Assembly: GCA_964448305.1 (NCBI GenBank)
Contig: CAYUWB010000003.1
Location: forward strand, 14,123-78,122
Reading direction: 5' to 3'
DNA length: 64,000 nucleotides
Source of the DNA: Thioglobus_C sp964448305
GTDB taxonomy: Bacteria; Pseudomonadota; Gammaproteobacteria; PS1; Pseudothioglobaceae
This document shows positions 1 through 8,213 of this stretch, piece by piece (position 1 is the first letter of the stretch; each line of letters begins with the position of its first letter). Below the pieces are notes generated by a model that was not told the origin of the DNA, ran no database searches, and saw only the letters and a list, made by a program, of their open reading frames with translations. The position numbers and the translations under genes were made by a program.

Positions 1-72
1 TATGCAAGCAGTGTTTTGCTCTGAAGACACCTAATTAGAATTACACACTTTAACTACTTTCGCATGCAATAT

Positions 73-149
73 GCGCTCGTAGCTCAGCTGGATAGAGTGT
101 TGGCCTCCGAAGCCAAATGTCGGGTGTTCAAATCACCTCGAGCGCACCA
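73..149 (+). tRNA. tRNA-Arg (anticodon CCG)
   Basis: The sequence folds as a full cloverleaf. The 7-bp acceptor stem (GCGCTCG with CGAGCGC) pairs perfectly, and the anticodon stem TTGGC/GCCAA encloses the loop CTCCGAA, which gives anticodon CCG reading the arginine codon CGG. The T arm is GGGTG/CACCT with loop TTCAAAT, and the CCA end is encoded. Confidence 0.95.
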
Positions 150-157
150 TACAACAT

Positions 158-176
158 AAGGCCTTCGTGGTCTTTT
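158..176 (+). terminator. Rho-independent terminator of tRNA-Arg
   Basis: The stem AAGGCC/GGTCTT (one G-T pair) closes a TTCGT loop and is followed by a short T-rich tail, 9 nt after the tRNA CCA end. Confidence 0.6.
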
Positions 177-340
177 ATTAATCTAAAATTTCTTATTTCG
201 TGCAGATTTTGTACACTTAATGGGAGATTTTTTTTTGATATCAAAAATTCGAAAAAATTCTAATAAGAAAAAACTTAAAATAATAACAAAACAGGGTCAA
301 TCAAACAGCTGGCGAGAGAATTTGCTGTTAAATTGAAAGG

Positions 341-862
341 TTATAGGTATTTAGATAGAAGCACGTGATCTAACTCACCTACGTATCGATCAATAAGATT
401 ACCTTCTCTGTTAAAAATGTAAGTCGTTGGGATAATATCAACTGAAGGGAAGTTTTCGAATTGCTGGTAATTTCCACTATCTAGCGGAACAATAGGTATG
501 GAGATTTGGTTAGTCTGAACAAAATTAACGAGCTCTTCGTGATCAATATTTTCGTAATTCATGCCAATGACATTGATTTTATCTTTGTTTTGGTTAAAAA
601 AACTAGACAATATTTTTATAGTATCTGACCCTGCGGGACTCCAGGTTGTCCAAAAACTGATAACGGTTGGCTTGGAGTTTAGTGATTTTAGCGTAATGGT
701 GTTTTTATTTATATTTTCTACAGAAAAGGAATTAAGAGAAAATTGACCTAACTCTTTTTGATTCTGTTGTTGCGCCATTACTCTTAAGCCTTCAATAGAG
801 ATAGCACCAGCAATGTTTGATAAAAACAATAGTGAAAGAACAGTGAGTGAAATTTTTTTCAT
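341..862 (-). CDS. TlpA/ResA-like thioredoxin-fold protein lacking the CXXC motif
   Basis: This 173-residue protein has a signal peptide (about residues 1-20, ending AGA) and then a TlpA-like thioredoxin fold. The line VISFWTTWSPAGSD (residues 67-80) sits exactly where TlpA proteins carry W-C-x-x-C, but the two cysteines are Ser75 and Gly78. The cis-proline region is present as IIPTTYIFNREG. The protein should therefore be periplasmic and redox-inactive, perhaps binding a partner or a small molecule. It is a monocistronic gene that reads toward the tRNA-Arg terminator. The fold is clear; the role is unknown. Confidence 0.8.
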   Translation of the reverse strand: MKKISLTVLSLLFLSNIAGAISIEGLRVMAQQQNQKELGQFSLNSFSVENINKNTITLKSLNSKPTVISFWTTWSPAGSDTIKILSSFFNQNKDKINVIGMNYENIDHEELVNFVQTNQISIPIVPLDSGNYQQFENFPSVDIIPTTYIFNREGNLIDRYVGELDHVLLSKYL

Positions 863-1049
863 ATTTACTAAAGGTTGATAAATTAATGTTTAATTATAAT
901 CTCCAAATCCTTTCTGGTGTCAATACGAAGCACTTTGTGTAGCTAGTATGAATTTCGCATAATAATTGATGCACAGACTAATTATAAATTTTCGATACCT
1001 TTAATGTAAATTAATTAATCTGAGGTAAAAAATATATATAATTAATTTT

Positions 1050-1454
1050 ATGAAAGTATTAATTATAAGTGTAATTTCAATTTTTATTAGCCTACAATCT
1101 TTGGCTGTTTCCCATCATTCCATACAAGATAAACTAAACTGTGCGGCAGATTCAATGTATATATATAACTTCCCTTTGGCAATGGCAAGAAGTGCACCTG
1201 GCCAAGAACAAGATGTCGAACATATTAAGTCGGTCCAATTGAATTGGTATAAAACCATTCTAAATGATTTGTTAGCAACTGAAATAACAACTGAAGAAGC
1301 GACAAAAATCATTAAATCAGAGATAGATAAATCAACAGAAAAGATTAATAATATTTTGAAAGATGCAAACCGAGAAAACTTTAATGAGTTATTTGAAACA
1401 AAGGTATTGCCAATTCAGATTGAATGTAATAGAAAGTTTATAGATAATAATTAG
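1050..1454 (+). CDS. Small exported protein of unknown function
   Basis: This is a 134-residue protein with a hydrophobic N-terminal signal (about residues 1-19, cleavage near SLA-VS). The mature part is largely helical and charged and contains two cysteines (in KLNCAAD and IECNRKF) that could form one disulfide. I do not recognise a family. It stands alone between a divergent TlpA-like gene and lgt, and the upstream region is very AT-rich without a clear ribosome-binding site. Coding potential rests on the intact frame and the signal peptide. Confidence 0.6.
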   Translation: MKVLIISVISIFISLQSLAVSHHSIQDKLNCAADSMYIYNFPLAMARSAPGQEQDVEHIKSVQLNWYKTILNDLLATEITTEEATKIIKSEIDKSTEKINNILKDANRENFNELFETKVLPIQIECNRKFIDNN

Positions 1455-1547
1455 TGAATCAGGTTTTTTTATACAAAATTTTTGTTATTTAAAATGGCCT
1501 TTTAACATTAAAAGTAAAGCTCACTTTCTAACTTATTACTGCATTGA

Positions 1548-2318
1548 ATGATTTATCCTGACTTTGATTCCGTCGCTCTAGACTTGGGTTTTGTTCAGAT
1601 CTACTGGTACGGGTTGATGTATCTGATGGCTTTTTTAGCCGCTTACCTGTTGGCCAACTATCGCGCTAAACAATTACTTGATTGGAATTCTCAGCAAATA
1701 GAAGACATGATTTTCTATGGTGCACTCGGTGTTGTACTCGGTGGCCGATTGGGTTATATGTTGTTTTACAATTTGCCTAATTTTTTATCGGATCCACTTT
1801 CAATTTTTGCCATTCAAGGTGGCGGCATGTCGTTTCATGGTGGTTTTTTAGGCGTATTGTTTGCCATGGTTTTGTTTAATCGAAAATACAAAAAAACATT
1901 TTTTGTTACCATGGATTTTGTTGCACCATTGGTTCCACTTGGTTTAGGCTTTGGCAGAATGGGTAATTTTATCAATGGCGAGCTTTGGGGTAAGGAAACT
2001 GATAGTCTGCTAGGTATGTACGTCCAGGCGCAAGACAAAATCCTTCATCCTTCACAATTGTATGAGGCGTTTTTAGAGGGCTTAGTGTTGTTTATTATTC
2101 TTTGGGTGTTTAGCAACAAGCCTCGACCTTTGATGTCAATCTCAGCTTTATTTTTAATTTTTTACGGCCTATTTAGATTTATAATTGAATTCGTTCGAGT
2201 GCCTGATGCGCAATTAGGTTACTTGGCATTTGACTGGCTAACCATGGGGCAACTATTGAGCCTGCCAATGATAGTTTTAGGAATTTTTCTTATTTTGAAA
2301 ACAAAACAACAAGCATGA
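1548..2318 (+). CDS. lgt: Prolipoprotein diacylglyceryl transferase
   Basis: Lgt moves diacylglycerol from phosphatidylglycerol to the lipobox cysteine of prolipoproteins in the inner membrane, the first step of lipoprotein maturation. The 256-residue protein is multi-spanning. It shows the family motifs GGMSFHGGFLG (His97) and GRMGNFINGELWG (Arg137, Asn140, Asn143, Glu145), which line the active site. Length and order are normal. Its stop codon overlaps the thyA start in ATGA, so the two are translationally coupled, an lgt-thyA arrangement common in proteobacteria. Confidence 0.97.
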   Translation: MIYPDFDSVALDLGFVQIYWYGLMYLMAFLAAYLLANYRAKQLLDWNSQQIEDMIFYGALGVVLGGRLGYMLFYNLPNFLSDPLSIFAIQGGGMSFHGGFLGVLFAMVLFNRKYKKTFFVTMDFVAPLVPLGLGFGRMGNFINGELWGKETDSLLGMYVQAQDKILHPSQLYEAFLEGLVLFIILWVFSNKPRPLMSISALFLIFYGLFRFIIEFVRVPDAQLGYLAFDWLTMGQLLSLPMIVLGIFLILKTKQQA

Positions 2319-3169
2319 AAGCATATATAGACATTGGAAAAAGAATTCTAAACGAAGGCGTATGGCTTGAAAACGCTAGAACTGGACAAAAAACATTGGC
2401 GATTGTTGGTGCGACTTTTGAACATGATTTATCTGATGGCACAGTGCCAGTGGTTACTACTAAAAAACTCTTTTGGAAATCGGCCATCGCTGAGATGCTC
2501 GGCTATATTCGTGGCTATGGTAGTGCAGCGCAATTTAGGGAAATAGGCTGTAATACTTGGAATGCTAATGCCAATGATAATCAGGCCTGGCTCGATAATC
2601 CACACCGAAAAGGTGAAGACGACATGGGTATGTGCTATGGCGTGATAGGGCGTGCATTTCCCGGCATTGAAGACGACGAGCCGCTCGATCAGTATAAAAA
2701 GATTGTAACGGATTTATCTAATGGTATCGATGATCGCCGTGAGATCATGACTTTTAATCATCCTAATCTCATCCATCGCGCCTGCTTGCCGGCGTGCATG
2801 CACACCCATCATTTTAATCTTTTGGGTGACGATTTGTATTTAGAGAGTTATCAGCGTAGTAGTGACTACGCCCTAGGTCAGCCGTTTAATCATTTTCAAG
2901 TGGCATTTTTACTACTGATTACCGCGCAAATTACCGGCAAAAAAGCCAAAAAAATGCGCCACCATTTGTCCAATGTTCACCTTTATGAAAATCAAGTTGA
3001 GATTTTCAAAAGTCAGCAGGTTGATCGCGAGCCATTGCCACTACCAAGTCTTAAAATTAATCCCGAGATTAAAACTCTGGAAGATCTTGAGACTTGGGTA
3101 ACCATGGATGATTTTGAGCTGGTGGGTTACGAGCATCACGATCCTGTTAAATATCCATTTACAGTTTAA
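2315..3169 (+). CDS. thyA: Thymidylate synthase (Vibrio-type)
   Basis: ThyA methylates dUMP to dTMP using methylenetetrahydrofolate. The 284-residue protein has the dUMP-binding DDRREIM stretch, the catalytic cysteine in the variant motif LPACMHTHHF (the usual form is PPCHxxxQF), and the QRSSDYALGQPFN segment. The variant cysteine motif, the extra length and the VTTKKLFWKSA start match the Vibrio-type ThyA subgroup rather than the E. coli form. It overlaps lgt by 4 nt and is followed 3 nt later by yjdM, so the three genes probably form one transcript. Confidence 0.95.
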   Translation: MKAYIDIGKRILNEGVWLENARTGQKTLAIVGATFEHDLSDGTVPVVTTKKLFWKSAIAEMLGYIRGYGSAAQFREIGCNTWNANANDNQAWLDNPHRKGEDDMGMCYGVIGRAFPGIEDDEPLDQYKKIVTDLSNGIDDRREIMTFNHPNLIHRACLPACMHTHHFNLLGDDLYLESYQRSSDYALGQPFNHFQVAFLLLITAQITGKKAKKMRHHLSNVHLYENQVEIFKSQQVDREPLPLPSLKINPEIKTLEDLETWVTMDDFELVGYEHHDPVKYPFTV

Positions 3170-3172
3170 ATT

Positions 3173-3502
3173 GTGAGCCTACCTAATTGTCCTAAATGCA
3201 ATTCTAAATATGTGTATGAAGATGGCAATCTTTTAGTTTGTCCTGAGTGTGCTTATGAATTTTCAGCAGATGATTTACTTGAGCAGGAAGAAGTGATTAA
3301 AGATGCCAATGGCAACATCTTAAATGATGGCGATACGGTAACTGTGATTAAAGATCTAAAAATCAAAGGCACTTCCAATGCTGTTAAGGTCGGTACAAAA
3401 GTTAAGAATATTCGCCTGTGTGAGGGCGATCACAATATTGACTGTAAAATCCCTAGCCATGGCGCCATGAAGCTTAAATCAGAATTTGTGAAAAAAGTTT
3501 AG
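3173..3502 (+). CDS. yjdM: YjdM/PhnA-family zinc-ribbon protein
   Basis: This is a 109-residue protein with an N-terminal zinc ribbon (CPKC at residues 6-9 and CPEC near residues 23-26) followed by the PhnA domain, including the block VKGNGNVVK-like 'IKDLKIKGTSNAVKVGTKV'. The start is GTG, three bases after thyA. YjdM is a widespread small protein once linked to phosphonate use; its biochemical role is still unclear. The position downstream of lgt-thyA gives no functional hint. Confidence 0.9.
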   Translation: MSLPNCPKCNSKYVYEDGNLLVCPECAYEFSADDLLEQEEVIKDANGNILNDGDTVTVIKDLKIKGTSNAVKVGTKVKNIRLCEGDHNIDCKIPSHGAMKLKSEFVKKV

Positions 3503-3541
3503 CTATTACAAAAAAAATACATTAGGCACACATTGGTATAA

Positions 3542-3649
3542 AACTTGCCGTATGTTGAGAATGATAATGAATTTTTTTTAAAGACCATTATTCCAAGCAG
3601 AAAAGCGACTAAGCAATATTTAGAGGTGATAAAAAATGAAAAAAAATAA
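3542..3649 (+). pseudogene. C-terminal remnant of a type II toxin gene
   Basis: One frame directly upstream of the antitoxin reads LPYVENDNEFFLKTIIPSRK and then ATKQYLEVIKN before stopping. This looks like the C-terminus of a small RelE/BrnT/DUF4258-like toxin. It is cut off by an in-frame stop at 3539-3541, and no start or N-terminal part is visible. It overlaps the antitoxin start by 14 nt, the usual toxin-first overlap. I infer that the toxin has been lost by 5' deletion. The exact toxin family is not certain. Confidence 0.55.
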
Positions 3650-3911
3650 ACTAGATAAATACGAACAAGAAATTGAAGATAGTATTAATGTCGATTTTTT
3701 AGATCCGGCTATCTCTGCTAAGCGCAAAGCTTTTATTCAGCAATCTGCAAAAAATACCTTTAAAAAAGATAAAAGAATTAACATTCGATTGACAAGTAAT
3801 GATTTGAACAACATCCAAATCAAAGCGGCAAAAGAGGGTTTGCCGTACCAAACTTTAATCTCTAGTATTATTCATAAATATGCTAATGGTGAGTTAGGCT
3901 TGCGAGACTAA
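3636..3911 (+). CDS. CopG/BrnA-type antitoxin
   Basis: This 91-residue basic protein has a C-terminal ribbon-helix-helix-like region: INIRLTSNDLNNIQIKAAKE followed by GLPYQTLISSIIHKYANG, the typical pattern of CopG-family antitoxins in which the strand contacts DNA and the two helices dimerise. The N-terminal half is charged and would wrap the toxin. The ribosome-binding site GAGGTG lies 7-8 nt before the ATG. Its cognate toxin upstream appears truncated, so this antitoxin now seems to be an orphan that may still repress its own promoter. Confidence 0.8.
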   Translation: MKKNKLDKYEQEIEDSINVDFLDPAISAKRKAFIQQSAKNTFKKDKRINIRLTSNDLNNIQIKAAKEGLPYQTLISSIIHKYANGELGLRD

Positions 3912-4079
3912 TAAAAATTTCGGAAATTTTACGAATGAGTCTCAATCATGCGTTTGTGTGATTTTTTAGCAATTAAAGATAAAGATATCCGAGCTAAGGC
4001 ACGGCTTTTGATGAAGGCTAATAGCAAGTAATATAGAATATATTAATATAGTGCAGTTTCTAAGGCTAGACTGAATTTT

Positions 4080-5111
4080 TTATTTCCAAATATCAACTGT
4101 AATACCTCTTTCCCTTAGAGAGTCTGCTCTGTGCTCAATGTAGCGTTGAAAATTAGGCTGCTTTTTATGGGCACCAGTTAAGACATAGGCCATAATGCTG
4201 TGAAGGTGAAACTGTTTGAATTTTGCATCTTTTCGGATAATCTCAGTACCATCTGTATCAAAGAAAACAATTGCAGGCTTATAAGTAAGATTTAAGTCTT
4301 CATACCAATCTTTTGCGGTGGTTCTTTTTCCTGAAGGTGTTATCAGTTTTTCATCAGATAGTGCATTGAATCTTACGACCTGCATTCTACCCAAATAGCC
4401 TTGAGTCTCTTCGAGTGGCATTAGATCTCTATGGAACTCGTTACACTCTTTGCAGTTAGGCTCTTCAAAGAAAACAGCCAAATGCTTTTGCGCCTTAAAG
4501 CGTTTATTTCGAGTAAGCATGTGTGGACCAGTACCAAACATAGGGTGTGCATTAAGTGGGCCTGTTGTGTCTTTCTTTAGGCTGCCAATATAGCTTGCAT
4601 AGGATTGGTTGAGGTAGAGCTTTTTGGAGATATAATCTAGCGTTGAATGCATTTTATCAATAGACTGATATCCGTTTAATCTGAGCAATATTTTGCCTTC
4701 ACTATCTAAAAATAATAGCGTTGGTGTGAACTGTACTTTCATATGAGCAGAAAATTCTTTTTCAGAATACTCGTCACCATTCCAATCGATCAAGTCGCGA
4801 TCACCCCACATGTTGGTTTCGATAACATCAAAGTCTTTTTGAAGTTTGGCAACGAGTTTTTCATCATGAAAATTATCTTCTACTAATTTGGCGCAGTAGG
4901 GACAGCCATTTTGATGAAAGTAGATCATCACGTGGCGATCTTCATCAGCTGCTTCTTCTAAGTCTTCAGAGAAATCCATAAACGTAGTCTTAAACCAATT
5001 AGGTAAAACCTCTACCGGATTAGCACCTAAAAACTCGCCTTGCTTAACACCTTCCGCGGCAATCGATGGCTGGAATAATAGTAAAGAAAAAATTAGATAG
5101 ATAAAACGCAT
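4080..5111 (-). CDS. Periplasmic tandem-thioredoxin protein (SoxW-like)
   Basis: This 343-residue protein has a signal peptide (residues 1-19) and two thioredoxin-like domains. The first carries CPYC (Cys70, Cys73) with the cis-proline stretch VQFTPTLLFLD; the second carries CKEC (Cys220, Cys223) with LTYKPAIVFFD. SoxW-type thioredoxins keep periplasmic thiol proteins of sulfur oxidation reduced; that role is inferred from the domain type and the likely host. A full-length paralog with the same architecture lies at 57815-58831. It sits 78 nt downstream of the Cas6-like gene on the same strand and could share its transcript. Confidence 0.85.
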   Translation of the reverse strand: MRFIYLIFSLLLFQPSIAAEGVKQGEFLGANPVEVLPNWFKTTFMDFSEDLEEAADEDRHVMIYFHQNGCPYCAKLVEDNFHDEKLVAKLQKDFDVIETNMWGDRDLIDWNGDEYSEKEFSAHMKVQFTPTLLFLDSEGKILLRLNGYQSIDKMHSTLDYISKKLYLNQSYASYIGSLKKDTTGPLNAHPMFGTGPHMLTRNKRFKAQKHLAVFFEEPNCKECNEFHRDLMPLEETQGYLGRMQVVRFNALSDEKLITPSGKRTTAKDWYEDLNLTYKPAIVFFDTDGTEIIRKDAKFKQFHLHSIMAYVLTGAHKKQPNFQRYIEHRADSLRERGITVDIWK

Positions 5112-5189
5112 ACTTCTCCCCAGTGAGTATGTTGATAAATAGTTTGATTGTAATACTAAAGTTGGCTTAATGCAAGATTGGGTTTCTAT

Positions 5190-5861
5190 TTAAACTGCAT
5201 CAACACTTTCAATGCCTTTTTGTGGTACAAACAATCCACAGCCTAATAGGCGGTGTTCGCCAATGCCTTGCTCTTGTAGTTTGACAGATTCTGATTTGCG
5301 TAGATCGGCCACCATTAAAGAGCGCGTATGGATAACACCTTCAGGGGTATGGATTTTTCGCTCTAAGCCTGCCATCATTTTTTTTGGTTGAATGCCGAGT
5401 GCTTGTAGTTGATCAAAAGAAGTTTGCAAAAAAGCTTCTTCGCTATCGTTTTCAACGCAAGCAACATATTTAGCGAATACGATTTGCATATCGCTCATAA
5501 GCTTTGGTTCTAAAGATTTAACAATTTTAATTTGATATTCGTCCAAATTAAGCGTTTTTCCAACCAACGATTGAATGTCATCTAGTTTTTCTTTAGGGAT
5601 GCGTATGCTTAATTTTGAGCGCTTAGAAGGGTAATAAAAACCAGATTCGTGATCTTGCTCCCAGCCGTTGCCGTCAGCTACACTAATATCATGAATGCCT
5701 GCATTAACCTCGGCTAGCCAAGGCAATTCATTGAGTAGTGCTTGCGAAAGTAAGTAGGCGTGATCAATCGGCAATACTTTAGAATGAATATTAAACACAG
5801 CATCTTGCACATCGTCAGGAAGCGTAAAATGTTCTTCTTTAATATCTTCTTGCCAAAACAT
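5190..5861 (-). CDS. Orphan Cas6/Cmx6-like RNA endonuclease
   Basis: This 223-residue protein matches the Cas6-related family first named in the MYXAN CRISPR subtype (Cmx6). Recognisable blocks are PIDHAYLLSQALLNELPWL (with His34), the middle segment SKLSIRIPKE, the IQPKKMMAGLERKI stretch, HTRSLMVADL with ESVKLQEQG, and the C-terminal glycine-rich loop GIGEHRLLGCGLFVPQKG that grips RNA in Cas6 proteins. Cas6 enzymes cut CRISPR repeat RNA. No repeat array and no other cas gene occurs in this window, so the substrate here is unknown. It is divergent from rnc (RNase III) and upstream of a tandem-thioredoxin gene. Family call from memory of the consensus. Confidence 0.75.
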   Translation of the reverse strand: MFWQEDIKEEHFTLPDDVQDAVFNIHSKVLPIDHAYLLSQALLNELPWLAEVNAGIHDISVADGNGWEQDHESGFYYPSKRSKLSIRIPKEKLDDIQSLVGKTLNLDEYQIKIVKSLEPKLMSDMQIVFAKYVACVENDSEEAFLQTSFDQLQALGIQPKKMMAGLERKIHTPEGVIHTRSLMVADLRKSESVKLQEQGIGEHRLLGCGLFVPQKGIESVDAV

Positions 5862-5935
5862 GAGGATTACGAGCTATAAATTTATAATAGCGCTAATTAT
5901 AAACACATTAAACGCATTAAAACCCAATACAAGTA

Positions 5936-6601
5936 ATGGATAAATTACAGCAAAAAATTAATTATCAGTTTAAAGATGTTGCTTTACTAAAGTTGGCACT
6001 CACGCATCGCTCTATGGGTAAGAACAATAATGAGCGCTTAGAGTTTTTAGGTGATAGTATTTTAGGCCTGGTGATTTCTCGTGAACTTTATAAGCGTTTT
6101 AGTCATGTTGATGAAGGTAAATTATCTCGCTTACGCTCCCATTTAGTTAGAGGGCAAACGTTGGCACAACTTGCCGCTGATTTAGAATTATCCGACATCC
6201 TTATTTTGGGTTCGGGTGAGTTAAAGAGTGGCGGTTTTAGACGTGAATCAATACAAGCGGATGCGGTTGAAGCAATTTTTGGCGCCATACTTTTAGATGC
6301 GGACCTTGAAACTGCTAATAGTGTTATCTTGGATTTGTACCAGAATTTATTGGATGATATTAATCCGAATGATTCTCTTAAAGACCCTAAAACTCAGTTG
6401 CAAGAATACTTACAAAAGCGTGGCAATACCTTGCCAACATACGAATTGGTTAAAACCGTAGGCAAAGACCATAACGCCGTGTTTACTGTGAATTGTTCTT
6501 TGCAAGATCAGTCTATACAAGTTGAACAATCAGCAAAAAGTATTAAAAGAGCTGAGCAATCTTGTGCTCAAATTTTGTTAGACAAGTTAATTTCCCTATG
6601 A
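5936..6601 (+). CDS. rnc: Ribonuclease III
   Basis: RNase III cleaves double-stranded RNA in rRNA processing and mRNA decay. The 221-residue protein has the signature NERLEFLGDSILG with the catalytic acidic residues, a second acidic site in DAVEAIFGAILLDA, and a C-terminal dsRNA-binding domain beginning around DPKTQLQEYLQKRG. Length is normal. It heads the operon rnc-era-recO-pdxJ-acpS and overlaps era in ATGA. The usual lepA-lepB-rnc linkage is broken: lepA is 5 kb away and lepB is not in the window. Confidence 0.97.
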   Translation: MDKLQQKINYQFKDVALLKLALTHRSMGKNNNERLEFLGDSILGLVISRELYKRFSHVDEGKLSRLRSHLVRGQTLAQLAADLELSDILILGSGELKSGGFRRESIQADAVEAIFGAILLDADLETANSVILDLYQNLLDDINPNDSLKDPKTQLQEYLQKRGNTLPTYELVKTVGKDHNAVFTVNCSLQDQSIQVEQSAKSIKRAEQSCAQILLDKLISL

Positions 6602-7482
6602 GTTTTCAAGCTGGATTTATTGCTGTTATTGGGCGTCCAAATGTGGGTAAGTCAACACTCATTAACGAGTTGATTGGTCAAAAGCTATCCATTACTTCAC
6701 ATCGGCCTCAAACCACACGACACCGTATCCATGCGATTGACACGCGTGATGATTATCAGATGGTGTTTGTGGACACGCCAGGCATTCACATGGGTAACAA
6801 AAAAGCCATTAACTCTTATATGAACCGAGCCGCAAGCTCAAGCATTAAAGATGTGGATATGATTCTTTGGTTGGTTGAAGCTGATAAATGGACCAAAGAA
6901 GATTCTCGCGTTCTGGAGCATGTATCCCAAGTTGATGTGCCTGTGATTATGTGTATTAATAAAATCGATAATTTAAGAACAGCACAAGATGTGCTGCCAT
7001 TTTTAGAAAAAGTTGGGCAAAAATACCAACCAACAGAGCTATTCCCATTATCAGCTTTTAGTAAAAAAGACACCGGCTCTTTAAGAGAGCTGATCTTAAA
7101 ATACCTGCCAGAACAAGATCTGATTTTTGATCCTGATTTTATTACCGATCGCTCTGAAAAGTTTGTTGTGGCCGAATTTATCAGAGAAAAGTTAATGCGC
7201 CACCTGGCAGATGAGCTACCCTACGATCTAACGGTTGAGATTGAGCAATACAAGTTAGATGGAAATATGCAACGTATTTCAGCGCGTATTTTTGTTGACA
7301 AGGCTTCACAAAAAAATATCGTGATTGGTAACAAAGGTGAGATGCTCAAATTGATTGGCACTGAGGCCAGACAAAGTATCGAGGGCTTTTTAGATCGAAA
7401 GGTTTTTCTCAAGCTGTGGGTTAAAGTTTCAAGTGGATGGTCAGATGATAAGCGAGCACTTGCATCGCTAGGCTATGATTAA
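6598..7482 (+). CDS. era: GTPase Era
   Basis: Era is a GTPase that binds the 3' end of 16S rRNA and helps small-subunit assembly. The protein has G1 GRPNVGKST, G2 RPQTTRH, G3 DTPG and G4 NKID, then a C-terminal KH domain around KASQKNIVIGNKGEML. The frame is open from 6562, but the ATG at 6598 is preferred: it gives MSFQAGFIAVIGRPN, the normal Era start, and an ATGA overlap with rnc. The resulting 294 residues fit the family. Confidence 0.96.
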   Translation: MSFQAGFIAVIGRPNVGKSTLINELIGQKLSITSHRPQTTRHRIHAIDTRDDYQMVFVDTPGIHMGNKKAINSYMNRAASSSIKDVDMILWLVEADKWTKEDSRVLEHVSQVDVPVIMCINKIDNLRTAQDVLPFLEKVGQKYQPTELFPLSAFSKKDTGSLRELILKYLPEQDLIFDPDFITDRSEKFVVAEFIREKLMRHLADELPYDLTVEIEQYKLDGNMQRISARIFVDKASQKNIVIGNKGEMLKLIGTEARQSIEGFLDRKVFLKLWVKVSSGWSDDKRALASLGYD

Positions 7483-7512
7483 CTCCCAAGCAAGGCTTGG
7501 GAGTGAATACAC

Positions 7513-8205
7513 ATGACTAAAATTGATCTAACATCGGCTTTTTTGATCCATCGAAGAGCTTACAAAGACAATTCATTATTGTTAGATTTTTTAACCTTAG
7601 AGCATGGCAAGATTCGTCTGATTGGCAGAGGGGTTCGACAAGCCAAAGCCAATATTCAAATGTTCCAACATTTACGCATTTCTTATGCGGGCAAAGGTGA
7701 GCTTAAAACATTAACGCATTGGGAGGTGGATGACGTACCCAGACAGATTAAAGGCGAAGCACTTATTTTGTGTTTGTATGTGAATGAATTGATTACACGT
7801 TTGATTCATGAGCATGATACTCATCCTCAGATTTTTGATTTATACCAACAGCTTGTTACTCAGATGAGTAATTTAGAGCAAAAACAGCAATATTGGTTAT
7901 TAAGGGTTTTTGAAAATAGCCTGTTATCAGAGTTGGGTTATGGGCTGGATTGTTCTGTTGATGTGAATGGTGAGTTAATCCACATAGATAAAAATTATAG
8001 TTACCAACCTCAGCTTGGATTTTCTGAGCAGGGCGATGGTAAAATATCGGGAAAATTGCTAAATTTATTATCATCTGAGTGTTTAGATAATGCACCCAAT
8101 GATCAGCAATTAAAAGCGTGTCGTAATTTAAATAGACAACGTCTAAACGTGTTGTTAGGCGACAAACCATTAAAAAGTCGTGAGTTATTTTTTACCAAAG
8201 ATTGA
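7513..8205 (+). CDS. recO: DNA repair protein RecO
   Basis: RecO works with RecR to load RecA on SSB-coated DNA in gap repair. The 230-residue protein starts with the OB-fold region (AFLIHRRAYKDNSLLLDFLT, then HGKIRLIGRGVR) and continues into the helical C-terminal domain. The zinc cysteines seen in some RecO proteins are absent, as in E. coli. It follows era after 30 nt, as in many gammaproteobacteria, and is followed by pdxJ. Confidence 0.92.
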   Translation: MTKIDLTSAFLIHRRAYKDNSLLLDFLTLEHGKIRLIGRGVRQAKANIQMFQHLRISYAGKGELKTLTHWEVDDVPRQIKGEALILCLYVNELITRLIHEHDTHPQIFDLYQQLVTQMSNLEQKQQYWLLRVFENSLLSELGYGLDCSVDVNGELIHIDKNYSYQPQLGFSEQGDGKISGKLLNLLSSECLDNAPNDQQLKACRNLNRQRLNVLLGDKPLKSRELFFTKD

Positions 8206-8213
8206 GTTAGTTT

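Noticed and set aside
3948..4031. A 27-codon frame (MRLCDFLAIKDKDIRAKARL...) after the antitoxin gene
   Set aside because: It lacks a clear ribosome-binding site and is too short to judge; it could be the tail of a lost gene, but nothing identifies it.
6562..6597. N-terminal extension of Era
   Set aside because: The extra 12 residues do not match Era, and the ATGA overlap with rnc at 6598 is the usual start.
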